Shown in pieces: positions 34,495-43,973 of a stretch of DNA of 64,000 nucleotides. A program made the translations under genes and the position numbers. Source of the stretch: Chryseosolibacter sp035628595 (GTDB lineage: Bacteria; Bacteroidota; Bacteroidia; Cytophagales; Cyclobacteriaceae); assembly GCA_035628595.1 (NCBI GenBank), contig DASPJN010000021.1:21998-85997 (forward strand), written 5' to 3'. Every line of letters starts with the position of its first letter. Position 1 is the first letter of the stretch. Below the pieces are notes generated by a model. That model searched no databases. It was not told the origin of the DNA and was given only the letters and a program-made list of their open reading frames with translations.

Positions 34495-36630
34495 TTATAA
34501 AGTTGGTAATTGGTTTACTGATTTCTCTTTTGAAAGTGTGATAAATATGCCGATGAAAATGAATCGCGGCGCGGGCTGGCGTATAGCCCGGCTGTTAAAC
34601 ACACCGCTTTCATTTCTGTTGTCGCTATATTCATAGCCGAAAATGTTATCCCTTCCCGTGAGGTTTGTGCATGACAGGTAAACGATCAGGTATGGCTTTG
34701 GCAGGTAACTCCAGTTAAAGCTCAGATCATGATATGCGGGTGTTCTGCCTGCGTTCATCCGTGCAAGGTTTGGATTGTTGAATGGCCTTCCGGATGCGAA
34801 TGAGTATGTGACACCTAACTGACTGTTTATCTCACGGATGAAATACTTCCCTACGGCGGAGAAATTATGCGCTGAGCTAAACACGGGTGTAAGTGATTCG
34901 TCGAAATTCAGGTAGTTGCGTTTTGTGTCAAGAAAAGAATATGACAACCAGTAATCGGTGTTTTTGATCGACTCACTATCGCGCCAGAAAAATTCCAGGC
35001 CGCGTGCGTATCCATATCCACCGTTGTTGAAAGACGGATCCGGACCGTTATTGAATTTGATGAGATCATCGTAGATTTTGTAGTACGATTCAACTCTGAA
35101 AGTTTTTCTGTCACTGGTACGCTGATAGTTGAGAATAAAATGTTGCGCTTTTTCAGAGGCAAGCTCTGTATTGTATCGAAGCCATTCATTCTTCACGGAT
35201 TGTGTAAATGTCCCGTATGCGAATGACACCTGCGAAGACGATCCGGTCTTATACGCGAACGACAATCGTGGATCGAGCGTCGCATCACCATTGAGTGAAT
35301 TGAATTCTGACCGCAGCCCCGCGCGCGTTACAAAATTGTTACTGGCATAGAGGTCTGCTTCAACAAATGCCGCTCCGATTGTTTCGTCGAAAGCGTTATC
35401 AGCATCCGACTTAAAACTGTAAATACGCGCAATGGCCTCTGCGCCGGCCTTTAATTCAACACGGTCAGTGATCGAACCTTCAAATACCAATTTGCTGTGC
35501 GTACCATGTTCGGCCTCATTGTATGAAACATTATCGAGCGTATTGTCATTACGAGTCCCCGTATAGGAGAACCCTCCTTTTACGATCCAGTTTTGATTTA
35601 ACACGCTCTTGTAAGATGCGTTGATATATTCATATTTGTTGTTTAGTCTATATAGTTGTTTCTCACGTTGACCGTCGATGTCGTGATTGTAGAGGGAGAA
35701 ATCCGATTCATTAAAATTGCCAAAAAGCTTCAACATCCCGGTTTTGCCAACCTTCTGGCGAAACGCAGCAATCCCCTGGATTGAGACCGGGGCTTTCTTC
35801 CAGTCAATGTTCTGTTCGACGGCATCGATGTATGGGCGGATGTCTGTGTATTGAACCTTGGCCGCGGCTGATCCGCTTTTCCATGCCTGTGTGTGTGTCA
35901 CGTCTGCGCCGACAGACAGCAACCCGATGTCTGTGCGTGTAAGCTCCGAGTTGTCTTTCGAATCGAGTACCAGTGCTGACGATAACGCCTGACCGAATTC
36001 AGCGGAATATCCGCCAGTGGAAAAGCTTGTTCCTTTGAACATGAACGGAAGAAACCGTCCTCTTGAAGGCGCGTTCGGCCCGGATGGACTATACGCATCC
36101 AGAACAACCATCCCGTCAATGAACGTGCGTGTTTCATTGCCTTCACCGCCGCGAACGAACAACCTTCCGCTCTCCCCTACCTTCTGTGTTCCCGGAAGCG
36201 TGTTCAGCGCACCGGCGATGTCGGCGGTAGCGCCCGCAGTCGTAGCAATGTCTACGGCGCGGAAAACTGTTCTTCGCGACTCATCGCTCGCGACAAAAGC
36301 GCCCGCGGAAATTGTTACCGCGCTAAGTTCATTAACCTGTTCCCGAAGAGAAACTTCAATTGATATCGAACGACCTTTAGCGATCATTGACAGGCGGCGC
36401 TCGTAAAAGCCGAGTGCACGAACCAAAATCGTCACTGAATCTTTTTCTTCGGTCTGGAATTTAAATTTCCCCGATTCGTCAGCCGTTGTCCCGTCGTACG
36501 TATTTTCGATCAACACGTTGGCGAACGGAATCGGCTCTCCGTTTTCTTTTTTCACCGAGCCGGAAATTTCCGTCTGCGACCAGGCAGTCAGTGTGATCAT
36601 CAGGAAGAATGTGGTAAACAATAATCTCAT
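34495..36630 (-). CDS. TonB-dependent receptor
   Basis: 711 residues with a signal peptide (MRLLFTTFFLMITLTAWSQ). A carboxypeptidase-regulatory-like domain spans about 20-110 (ISGSVKKENGEPIPFANVLI). The plug follows with GALNTLPGTQKVGESGRLFV and FIDGMVVLDAYSP, then a barrel of short length. No SusD partner is present. The gene is followed by a small secreted protein and the LytS/LytTR pair, all on one strand. That suggests uptake of a small ligand under two-component control; the ligand is unknown. Confidence 0.88.
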   Translation of the reverse strand: MRLLFTTFFLMITLTAWSQTEISGSVKKENGEPIPFANVLIENTYDGTTADESGKFKFQTEEKDSVTILVRALGFYERRLSMIAKGRSISIEVSLREQVNELSAVTISAGAFVASDESRRTVFRAVDIATTAGATADIAGALNTLPGTQKVGESGRLFVRGGEGNETRTFIDGMVVLDAYSPSGPNAPSRGRFLPFMFKGTSFSTGGYSAEFGQALSSALVLDSKDNSELTRTDIGLLSVGADVTHTQAWKSGSAAAKVQYTDIRPYIDAVEQNIDWKKAPVSIQGIAAFRQKVGKTGMLKLFGNFNESDFSLYNHDIDGQREKQLYRLNNKYEYINASYKSVLNQNWIVKGGFSYTGTRNDNTLDNVSYNEAEHGTHSKLVFEGSITDRVELKAGAEAIARIYSFKSDADNAFDETIGAAFVEADLYASNNFVTRAGLRSEFNSLNGDATLDPRLSFAYKTGSSSQVSFAYGTFTQSVKNEWLRYNTELASEKAQHFILNYQRTSDRKTFRVESYYKIYDDLIKFNNGPDPSFNNGGYGYARGLEFFWRDSESIKNTDYWLSYSFLDTKRNYLNFDESLTPVFSSAHNFSAVGKYFIREINSQLGVTYSFASGRPFNNPNLARMNAGRTPAYHDLSFNWSYLPKPYLIVYLSCTNLTGRDNIFGYEYSDNRNESGVFNSRAIRQPAPRFIFIGIFITLSKEKSVNQLPTL

Positions 36631-36832
36631 AGCTTTTGCGATTTCTGCTGTAAAGATTCATTCATTGCTCGTCCGGACATAAAGCAACTTACCGAACTGT
36701 CGAAAGCGGGTGATGGACTGTAAAACCGGGCATTTTTGGTTCGCGGAGCAGCTTTCGCTTTGGTATGCCGGGTCAGGACGACGGACTAACGAAAGAGGGA
36801 ATTCCATGATCCAATCCGCACTTCATTTAGGC

Positions 36833-36862
36833 TTTACGATCCAACCAGAATCCTTAATTTTG
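36833..36862 (+). promoter_or_regulatory. Bacteroidota-type promoter for leuS
   Basis: TTTA at 36833-36836 (one mismatch from TTTG), an 18-bp spacer, and TAATTTTG at 36855-36862, a full TAnnTTTG match. The ATG is at 36882, so the leader would be about 14 nt. No Leu-rich leader peptide or T-box was seen. Confidence 0.65.
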
Positions 36863-36881
36863 TGGCTCATTTTTCAGGATT

Positions 36882-39689
36882 ATGGCCGAATACAACAAAG
36901 AAGAGATTAAGAAGATCGAAGATAAATGGCGCTCAGAATGGCAGAAACGCGGTGTTTACAAGGTTGATATTCAACCGGATAAGCCGAAGTACTATGCGTT
37001 GGATATGTTCCCTTATCCATCGGGCGCCGGTTTGCATGTCGGTCACCCGCTCGGCTATATCGCTTCCGATATTGTTTCGCGCTACAAAAGACTGAAAGGC
37101 TTCAACGTATTGCATCCGATGGGTTTCGATGCGTTCGGTTTACCCGCCGAGCAATACGCGATCGAGCATGGAATTCATCCGGCCACGTCGACGGAGCAAA
37201 ACATTCAGAACTTTATCAGGCAGTTAAACCAAATTGGATTTTCGTATGACTGGAGCCGTATCGTGAAAACGTGCGATCCATCATACTATAAATGGACACA
37301 ATGGATCTTCCTCCAGATCTTCGACAGCTGGTTTAATCGCCTGAAACAAAAAGCAGAACGCATTAGTGATCTCGTTTCGATTTTCAGCGATGAAGGAAAC
37401 GCCAACCACCCTTTTCCAAATGCAAAGTATGTAGTTCAGGGAACGACCTTAAAAACTTTCAATGCATCACAATGGAAATCATTCGACGAACGGACGCGTG
37501 AAGAAATCCTCATGCAGTATCGGCTCGCGTATCTGGCTAATACGGATGTAAACTGGTGTGAAGCACTCGGCACCGTCCTGGCGAATGACGAAGTCATCAA
37601 TGGCGTAAGCTACCGCGGTGGCTTTCCTGTTGTGAAAAAACAAATGCGTCAGTGGAGCCTTCGGATCACGGAATATGCCGAACGCCTGTTAAAAGGCCTT
37701 GATGAAATCGACTTCAGTGAATCGATGAAAGAAATCCAGCGCAACTGGATCGGTAAAAGCATAGGTGCACGCGTTTCATTTAAAGTGAAAAGCGAACAGT
37801 CAACTGTTGATCAGATGACGATCTTCACAACCCGGCCGGATACAATTTTCGGTGTCGACTTCATGGTTGTGGCTCCAGAGCACGAAATGGTGAAGGAGAT
37901 TACAAGCAAAGGACAACAGGAAGAGATTGAAAAATACCTGAAGTACGTTGAAAGCCGTTCGGAAGTTGACCGAATGGCCGAGGTGAAGAAGATCACCGGC
38001 GCTTTTACTGGCGCGTATGCGATCAACCCTTTCAACAACCGTGAGATCCCTGTCTGGATCAGCGAATATGTGCTTGCAGGTTACGGTACCGGCGCAATCA
38101 TGGGTGTACCTTGCGGCGATGAACGCGATCATAAATTCGCGAAACATTTTAAGCTTCCGATCACAAATATCATTGGCGAACATTATAACGGTGAAGAAGC
38201 AAACCCGACATACGATGCACGTCTCGAGAATTCCGATTTCTTAAACGGAATGCTGATGAAAGACGCGATCGAAGTGGTGGTGAAAAAGCTGGAAGAAAAA
38301 GGGATTGGAACACGCCAGGTAAATTACAAGATGCGCGATGCAGGTTGGAGCAGGCAACGGTATTGGGGCGAACCCTTCCCTGTTGTGTTCCGTGACGACA
38401 TGCCATACGCGATGGATGTAAAAGATCTTCCGTTAACGCTTCCTGACTCCAATGACTTCCGTCCTTCAGGTTCGGGTGAAGGTCCGTTGGCGAATCTTAA
38501 GAACTGGATTCACATTAACGACAACGAACGGCGTGACAGCAACACCATGCCGACACACGCTGGTGCTGCGTGGTACTTTTTACGATTTACCGATCCGCAA
38601 AACGAAAACGCTTTTGCCAGTAAAAAGGCGCTGGACTACTGGGGACAGGTTGATGTCTACATCGGCGGATCAGAACACGCAGTAGCCCATCTGTTGTATT
38701 CGCGACTTTGGGTTAAGATCCTGCACGATCTTGGATACCTCAACTTCGATGAGCCATTCAAGAAACTGATCAACCAGGGGAAGATCACAGGCGACTCACG
38801 TTTTGTTTATCGCGTTCGCGGGACAAACAAGTTTGTGTCGGCCGGGTTGAAAGGTTCTTACGAAACAGATGCTTTGCATGTTGATGTGAACATTGTATCA
38901 GGACTTGAACTTGATACAGCAGCTTTCAAAAAATGGAAACCTGATTTCGCAACAGCCGAATTTATTCTCGAAGACGGAAAATACATTTGTGGTGCGGCGA
39001 TCGAAAAGATGAGTAAGTCTTACTTCAATGTTGTGAACCCTGACGACATCATTGAAAACTACGGAGCTGATACGTTGCGGATGTATGAGATGTTCCTTGG
39101 TCCGCTCGAAATGTCAAAGCCGTGGAATACAAATGGCATCGACGGTGTGTTCAAGTTTTTACGGAGATTCTGGAACCTGTTCCACGATGACAAAGGAAAT
39201 TTTGTTGTAACGGAAGGTGAAGGCACGAAAGAAGAACTGAAAGCGCTTCACAAAGCATTGAAGAAGATCGAGAACGATGTCGATAATTTTTCGTTCAACA
39301 CTTGTGTGAGCGAATTCATGATCTGTGTGAACGAGTTGAATTCCATGAAGACGAACAAGCGTAGTATTCTCGAACCGCTCACCATTGCCCTCGCACCTTT
39401 TGCGCCACACATTACGGAAGAATTGTGGGAGAAACTTGGACACAAAGACTCCATTGTCACTGCATCCTTCCCGCAATACAATGAAGAATATCTGAAACAG
39501 AATTCGTTCGAGTATCCAATTTCGATCAACGGAAAAGTGCGCACCAAAATGGAGTTCGCGCTCGACATGCCGCCTTCTGATATTGAAAAGAACGTGCTCG
39601 CCGCAGAAGTCGTGTTAAAGTGGACGGAAGGGAAAGCACCGAAGAAAGTGATTGTAGTGCCCGGAAGGATTGTGAATGTGGTGATGTGA
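36882..39689 (+). CDS. leuS: Leucine--tRNA ligase
   Basis: Class I synthetase of 935 residues, full length for Bacteroidota. The HIGH-type motif is seen in YPSGAGLHVGHPLGY near residue 45, the editing domain in TIFTTRPDTIFGVDF near 310, the catalytic-core segment GGSEHAVAHLLYSRLW near 592, and KMSKS in IEKMSKSYFNVV near 707. Just before KMSKS there is an extra ~55-residue segment (SRFVYRVRGTNKFVSA onward). Its own promoter lies immediately upstream. Confidence 0.97.
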   Translation: MAEYNKEEIKKIEDKWRSEWQKRGVYKVDIQPDKPKYYALDMFPYPSGAGLHVGHPLGYIASDIVSRYKRLKGFNVLHPMGFDAFGLPAEQYAIEHGIHPATSTEQNIQNFIRQLNQIGFSYDWSRIVKTCDPSYYKWTQWIFLQIFDSWFNRLKQKAERISDLVSIFSDEGNANHPFPNAKYVVQGTTLKTFNASQWKSFDERTREEILMQYRLAYLANTDVNWCEALGTVLANDEVINGVSYRGGFPVVKKQMRQWSLRITEYAERLLKGLDEIDFSESMKEIQRNWIGKSIGARVSFKVKSEQSTVDQMTIFTTRPDTIFGVDFMVVAPEHEMVKEITSKGQQEEIEKYLKYVESRSEVDRMAEVKKITGAFTGAYAINPFNNREIPVWISEYVLAGYGTGAIMGVPCGDERDHKFAKHFKLPITNIIGEHYNGEEANPTYDARLENSDFLNGMLMKDAIEVVVKKLEEKGIGTRQVNYKMRDAGWSRQRYWGEPFPVVFRDDMPYAMDVKDLPLTLPDSNDFRPSGSGEGPLANLKNWIHINDNERRDSNTMPTHAGAAWYFLRFTDPQNENAFASKKALDYWGQVDVYIGGSEHAVAHLLYSRLWVKILHDLGYLNFDEPFKKLINQGKITGDSRFVYRVRGTNKFVSAGLKGSYETDALHVDVNIVSGLELDTAAFKKWKPDFATAEFILEDGKYICGAAIEKMSKSYFNVVNPDDIIENYGADTLRMYEMFLGPLEMSKPWNTNGIDGVFKFLRRFWNLFHDDKGNFVVTEGEGTKEELKALHKALKKIENDVDNFSFNTCVSEFMICVNELNSMKTNKRSILEPLTIALAPFAPHITEELWEKLGHKDSIVTASFPQYNEEYLKQNSFEYPISINGKVRTKMEFALDMPPSDIEKNVLAAEVVLKWTEGKAPKKVIVVPGRIVNVVM

Positions 39690-39713
39690 TAGTCAACGTC
39701 CGCGCATTTATTT

Positions 39714-40253
39714 ATGGAAAAATACGAAACATTTTGGCGCCGTTTTTTTGCTGGATTAATTGACGGAGTAATATTCGTACCGATTGGACTTATTGATTAT
39801 TTAATTATGGATAGCGAGAATACTTTACTCCTATCCATAGGAGCAGTTTTCAGCTATTCTTCCTTCTATATTTACTCGGTTTACTTCCATTGGACCACAG
39901 GGCAAACGTTTGGAAAAAGTTGGATGGATGTCAGAGTCATCGACAAATCAGAGGAAAAGTTACTGACTCTGAAACAATCATTAATGAGGGACAGCATTCA
40001 CATTACACTGGAAATCGTTGGCTTGATTGTTTTAATATCAAGAATCATTCAACTAGGGCATTATCCATTAGACGACTCCATTCTAAGAAACTATTTGAAC
40101 TGGCTGACGACATTATTGTTCCTTTTGGAAGTTGGAACAATGTTGACAAACCCGCGAAGACGCGCCATTCATGACATCCTTGCGGGCAGCGTCGTCGTTA
40201 GAGACGAGTTTTGGCAAGATTCACAGAAATATGCGTCACACCAGGATGTCTAG
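39714..40253 (+). CDS. RDD family membrane protein
   Basis: 179 residues with an RDD-type N-terminus (FWRRFFAGLIDGVIFVPIGL), the GQTFGKSWMDVRVID segment near residue 62, and a C-terminal NPRRRAIHDILAGSVVVRD. About four membrane segments. The RDD family is loosely linked to transport, but no substrate is known. It starts 24 bp after leuS and may be read from the same transcript, yet its AT-rich composition differs from leuS and resembles the genes that follow. Confidence 0.8.
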   Translation: MEKYETFWRRFFAGLIDGVIFVPIGLIDYLIMDSENTLLLSIGAVFSYSSFYIYSVYFHWTTGQTFGKSWMDVRVIDKSEEKLLTLKQSLMRDSIHITLEIVGLIVLISRIIQLGHYPLDDSILRNYLNWLTTLLFLLEVGTMLTNPRRRAIHDILAGSVVVRDEFWQDSQKYASHQDV

Positions 40254-40300
40254 AAATGTTGTTGTACGCAATTTTGTTTTAGGGTAAGGAGAACCGCGGG

Positions 40301-40903
40301 TTAACCTCCAATAATTTCGCATTCCTCCTTATTCTCTACGGTTCGGCAATTTTTCGTGTGCGTAAAAACCGCGCTTTTCAAGTCTAACGAAAAATACTTT
40401 ATCCAATCACCTTCTTGAAAGTGTGAGTTGCCTGCGTAAAAAATAATACTTGATTCGTCCAGCCTCTTCACTTTCAGTTCCTCGGCAGATGATAACACGA
40501 TTCTGTTTTTTATCGTAACGCCAGTGAGGCTTTTATTAGCTGTGACATATTTGAATGAATGACAAAAACCCAAATAGGAGGTTATCATGATTAAATAATC
40601 ATCGTTGGCGGACGTTATTCTAAACGCCAATTTGACATCGTCGCGCGAAAGTTTTCCATGTTGTTTTACAACTGAATCCGGTGTCTGCTTGAATACATGG
40701 GCATTGCTGCTGAGCAATTTCAGAATTTCTGCTTCCGAACGAGCTATCTTGTTTTCTGCGGTAAGAAGGTTCAACATCGTATCAAATGCAAGCCATTGCG
40801 CCTCCGATAATATTCTGATATCGTATTGGCTGTTATTTGTCTGTGAGAACCCCGTTACGCCGGTCAGCGTGGCGACAAACAATAGCAATTGTATTTTCTT
40901 CAT
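40301..40903 (-). CDS. Secreted hypothetical protein, 200 aa
   Basis: Begins with a clear signal peptide (MKKIQLLLFVATLTGVTGFS). Mature protein of mixed helix and strand, with LSEAQWLAFDTMLNLLTAEN near residue 33 and Cys residues near the C-terminus (KNCRTVENKEECEIIGG) that could form a disulfide. No family recognised. It lies 37 bp after the next gene on the same strand and may be in an operon with it. Confidence 0.6.
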   Translation of the reverse strand: MKKIQLLLFVATLTGVTGFSQTNNSQYDIRILSEAQWLAFDTMLNLLTAENKIARSEAEILKLLSSNAHVFKQTPDSVVKQHGKLSRDDVKLAFRITSANDDYLIMITSYLGFCHSFKYVTANKSLTGVTIKNRIVLSSAEELKVKRLDESSIIFYAGNSHFQEGDWIKYFSLDLKSAVFTHTKNCRTVENKEECEIIGG

Positions 40904-40940
40904 AATTTTCTGTTACTCAATGTCCGGGCAAGAAGACTTT

Positions 40941-41540
40941 TTAATTCTTAAATACAATCTTTCCGCAGGGAATTTCTAATCCGCCGATGCTGTAAAAAAC
41001 ATCCTGGTCTCTTATGACAAGTGCCGCATATGCGGGGGCGAATGCCTTATAGTAGAGCGCTCCGATATAGAAAAGACAAGCGCCTTTATGAGCAATCGTT
41101 CTTTGTAGTGTGGTCGATTTTTTTAAGCCGGAATCCAGAAAAGATTTTAAACCTGTTGCGCCGAAGGCATACAAGTTTTCTTTGTCGAGTGTCATTGTAT
41201 CCGAAGGCAGAAAAACTTTTAGGTATGAGTCTGGCGAAGGTACCGTTGCGAATGAATCCGCAGGGAAGTTAATAGTCAGCTCTAACGGAGCAGAACTTTC
41301 ATTGATTACGCGATACCAGTATATCGCATGAAAAAATTCTTTTCCGCTCGGGTCAATGTATTGTCCACCCTTGCGAACGCTGTTTTGTACGATTACATCC
41401 ATGCCTGTGGAATCCGTGTACCGATATTCAGTGTCAATGTTGGTTCCAGGATAAAATGTAAGTGCCGCTTTCGATGAAAAAATCTGTCCTGTTGCGGTGA
41501 GGGTGATAGTTAATAGTATTAAAGTGATTAAGGGTTCCAT
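40941..41540 (-). CDS. Secreted hypothetical protein, 199 aa
   Basis: An N-terminal hydrophobic stretch (LITLILLTITLTATGQ) resembles a signal peptide. The rest looks beta-rich, with YRVINESSAPLELTINFPA near residue 76 and AFGATGLKSFLDSGLKK near 120. It may be an Ig-like or lipocalin-like fold, but I do not recognise the family. Followed by another secreted protein gene on the same strand. Function unknown. Confidence 0.6.
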   Translation of the reverse strand: MEPLITLILLTITLTATGQIFSSKAALTFYPGTNIDTEYRYTDSTGMDVIVQNSVRKGGQYIDPSGKEFFHAIYWYRVINESSAPLELTINFPADSFATVPSPDSYLKVFLPSDTMTLDKENLYAFGATGLKSFLDSGLKKSTTLQRTIAHKGACLFYIGALYYKAFAPAYAALVIRDQDVFYSIGGLEIPCGKIVFKN

Positions 41541-41609
41541 GATGCTGTTACGAAATATGCACTGAAAGTCTGCGCTATCCTTTTGTCGTTAGGAGTTCTA
41601 ACTAGGCGT

Positions 41610-42104
41610 CTATTTTCTTGACAGTTTTTTCGCAACAACCTGATAGTTGGCAAAAAGTAAATACCCTACTATCACATTAATAATAGAGATTGTTAAACTT
41701 ATTTTATCCTTCGGCGTAAACTCCTGCCCAACAATATCACCTTTGAATGCCCAATATATTTGACTCAATACAGCGGGAATGTGTTTGATCATCAAAAGTC
41801 CGCCAATTATAAATGTGCCGGTTTTAACTATGGTCTCTCCTTTTATGTTCCCAAGCTCAATACGATCGGCCGTAAAACCCTTTTCAAGCTTTAACCACTC
41901 GACAATTTTTTCGGCCTTAAATGTTAGTAACCAGAATAGTCCAAAAGTCACGCCTACTGTTCCTGCAATCCAAATAAGGGAGCCGATGTCAAGATACCCT
42001 AATGAAAATATAATGTTGGCAGGCAAAACTGACAATATTGTCGTGACAGCAGAGTAGAGTCCGAATAATTTTATCATCAAAATCAAAAAGTCTTTCGTTG
42101 TCAT
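41610..42104 (-). CDS. Hypothetical membrane protein, 164 aa
   Basis: Starts at ATG 42104 (MTTKDFLILMIKLFGLYSAV); an 18-residue N-terminal extension to 42158 is possible but lacks support. About four membrane segments (near 5-30, 40-62, 100-118 and 135-155). The pattern KLFGLYSAV...SLIWIAGTVGVTFGLFWLLT is typical of small uncharacterised membrane proteins. Function unknown. AT-rich compared with leuS. Confidence 0.6.
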   Translation of the reverse strand: MTTKDFLILMIKLFGLYSAVTTILSVLPANIIFSLGYLDIGSLIWIAGTVGVTFGLFWLLTFKAEKIVEWLKLEKGFTADRIELGNIKGETIVKTGTFIIGGLLMIKHIPAVLSQIYWAFKGDIVGQEFTPKDKISLTISIINVIVGYLLFANYQVVAKKLSRK

Positions 42105-42342
42105 TGCCCTAATGAAAATTAACGGTAAAGTTCGATATAAGCCGCGCCGAAAGGCCAAATTATTAATTAATCATCAAACTCACCCGCCCATTATCTACAT
42201 GCATCGTTGGTGAGCGTACACAACCAGACCCCACTTATTGCCTTACCGAGAAGGATTCGACCAACATGAAAAGCGTGTGTGAAAAATAATAACGGTTCTG
42301 TCGGCTGCCTCATCGTCCATGCGTTCCTATCTGGGAGCCTGC

Positions 42343-43008
42343 TCACGTCAATGCCTTGTTTAATTCGTGAAATTCGATTTCTGGCAATACACCGCTAATC
42401 ACTTGCATTCCTTCATTAAAGAAAGGTGCAGGAGCCATTTTCTTAAAACCTGTCAAAAGTCCAACTCTTTCTTTATGGCTTTGGGCAGGGATTACAAACT
42501 TAAACCAAATCAGCAAAGTTTGTGGCGGATTTCTAGCCATAATTCTTGCCCTGTGATTTGCTAATTCTTCGTCGGTAAAGTACTTCCACAACAACGGTTG
42601 CGTTACTCGTTCCTCTTCCGCTGTGTGTTCGAGATATACTCCGTAAAATTCACTGAAGGATAAATAAAATTCCTCCCCATCTTCGATTACATCCTTCCCT
42701 GCTATTGAGTTGGTATAAATACTGGCAAGCAGTTTTTCCAACCTGTCCTGTGCAAGATGAATTTGTTCGTGGTCGTCAACGTCGTGTTGCGAACAACCCA
42801 CGCAACGCTGTTCCAGTTCGGCAAGTGTTACTTCGTTTTCATCGGTTGCATGAATGGTAAGGATTGTAAAAACGTCTTGACCCAACTTATAAAGCTGTTC
42901 TACTTCACTTCGGCTGGTGTAGTCAGTTTTTCCTGCCAGCAACTGCAATTGCGATAGTGCGTTCCTCAAACCTTTATGGGGAACATCGTACGATTTCATT
43001 CTTTTCAT
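42343..43008 (-). CDS. Hemerythrin-like HHE domain protein
   Basis: 221 residues, predicted four-helix bundle with ligands spaced as in hemerythrin HHE proteins. Candidate metal residues are His11 (DVPHKGLRN), His near 53 (IHATDENEV), the HDVDDHEQIH cluster near 77, and LEHTAEEER near 128. Such proteins bind a di-iron centre and sense or handle O2, NO or iron stress. CVGC near residue 70 adds a possible redox pair. It follows an AraC regulator by 88 bp on the same strand, which may control it. Confidence 0.72.
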   Translation of the reverse strand: MKRMKSYDVPHKGLRNALSQLQLLAGKTDYTSRSEVEQLYKLGQDVFTILTIHATDENEVTLAELEQRCVGCSQHDVDDHEQIHLAQDRLEKLLASIYTNSIAGKDVIEDGEEFYLSFSEFYGVYLEHTAEEERVTQPLLWKYFTDEELANHRARIMARNPPQTLLIWFKFVIPAQSHKERVGLLTGFKKMAPAPFFNEGMQVISGVLPEIEFHELNKALT

Positions 43009-43096
43009 TTTTTTGATTCTTATTACTCAGTGATTTGTCGAATGACACTGCAAATGTGTGATTACAGCTAAACTCGCAATTGTAAAAAATCGTTTT

Positions 43097-43864
43097 TTAG
43101 TTTCTCTTTGAAAAGAATCTTTCCGGTGTATCGCCAGTAAACGTCCTAAACTCTTTGATAAAATGTGCCTGGTCATAAAACCCTGTTTCATACCCTAACT
43201 CGGTCAAAGAGCTTGCAGAATGATATTGTTGAATAACATTTTTCAGGCGCACAATGGAAGTGAATTTTTTAGGTGAAGCGCCGACCGCTTGCCGGAATCT
43301 TTTTTCTAAAGGACTTTGGCTAATGAATAATTGTTCGCTCAGTTCTTTTATCCGGATGGTGCCCTTGCTTTTGTGAATGAGCGTAAGGGCAGCCAAGACT
43401 AATTTGTCTGGCTCAGTGTTCGTCATGCGGTTGATTAAGAAATGCTCAACTACCGCAATTCGTTGCGTGTCCGTCTTTGCATTGGCTAATTTATCTTCCA
43501 AACACAAAAGTTCGGAGCGAAGCATAAAGTTGTCCAGTGAAACGCTTTCTCTAAAGAGTTCATGCAATGGCTGTCTGAAAAATTGTGTTGCACAAGCTTC
43601 ATGAAAAAAAACTAATATAGTACCAATATCAGGAGAGTTTTTAAAAGTCCTGGCGTGATCCGCTAAGCCTGATATTCCGGAAATTGAAAGAGGTGTCTCG
43701 GTATCATTTTGCAGTCTGGATAACCGGCCCTTGTATTGAAAGCCAATAACCAAACTGGTGTCGGGTAAGATTCTGTACGTGCTTTCTGAAGTGGTCTCTT
43801 GAACGACTATTGACTTCACAAAAGGTTTGAGGATATCGCAAGGTATATAGGTGTCAAACTTCAT
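43097..43864 (-). CDS. AraC-family transcription regulator
   Basis: 255 residues from ATG 43864 (MKFDTYIPCDILKPFV). The N-terminal domain holds ILPDTSLVIGFQYKGRLSRL, typical of AraC effector-binding domains. The C-terminal double helix-turn-helix (about 165-255) has ELSEQLFISQSPLEKRFRQA and LGYETGFYDQAHFIKEFRTF, with the usual TGDTPERF end. The neighbour downstream on the same strand is a hemerythrin-like gene. Ligand unknown. Confidence 0.9.
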   Translation of the reverse strand: MKFDTYIPCDILKPFVKSIVVQETTSESTYRILPDTSLVIGFQYKGRLSRLQNDTETPLSISGISGLADHARTFKNSPDIGTILVFFHEACATQFFRQPLHELFRESVSLDNFMLRSELLCLEDKLANAKTDTQRIAVVEHFLINRMTNTEPDKLVLAALTLIHKSKGTIRIKELSEQLFISQSPLEKRFRQAVGASPKKFTSIVRLKNVIQQYHSASSLTELGYETGFYDQAHFIKEFRTFTGDTPERFFSKRN

Positions 43865-43973
43865 TCGTTGTCTGTTTGAGTGATGCAATCCCGACTGTTT
43901 ATACAATCCCTTTTTTCCTTACCTCGTTCAAAGCAATGTCCTGGCTAAAGCGTTTTGTAGGTTTGTCCGGCCT

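Noticed and set aside
36710..36881. Possible leader peptide or T-box upstream of leuS
   Set aside because: No Leu-rich short frame and no T-box-like sequence; the good promoter at 36833-36862 leaves only a very short leader.
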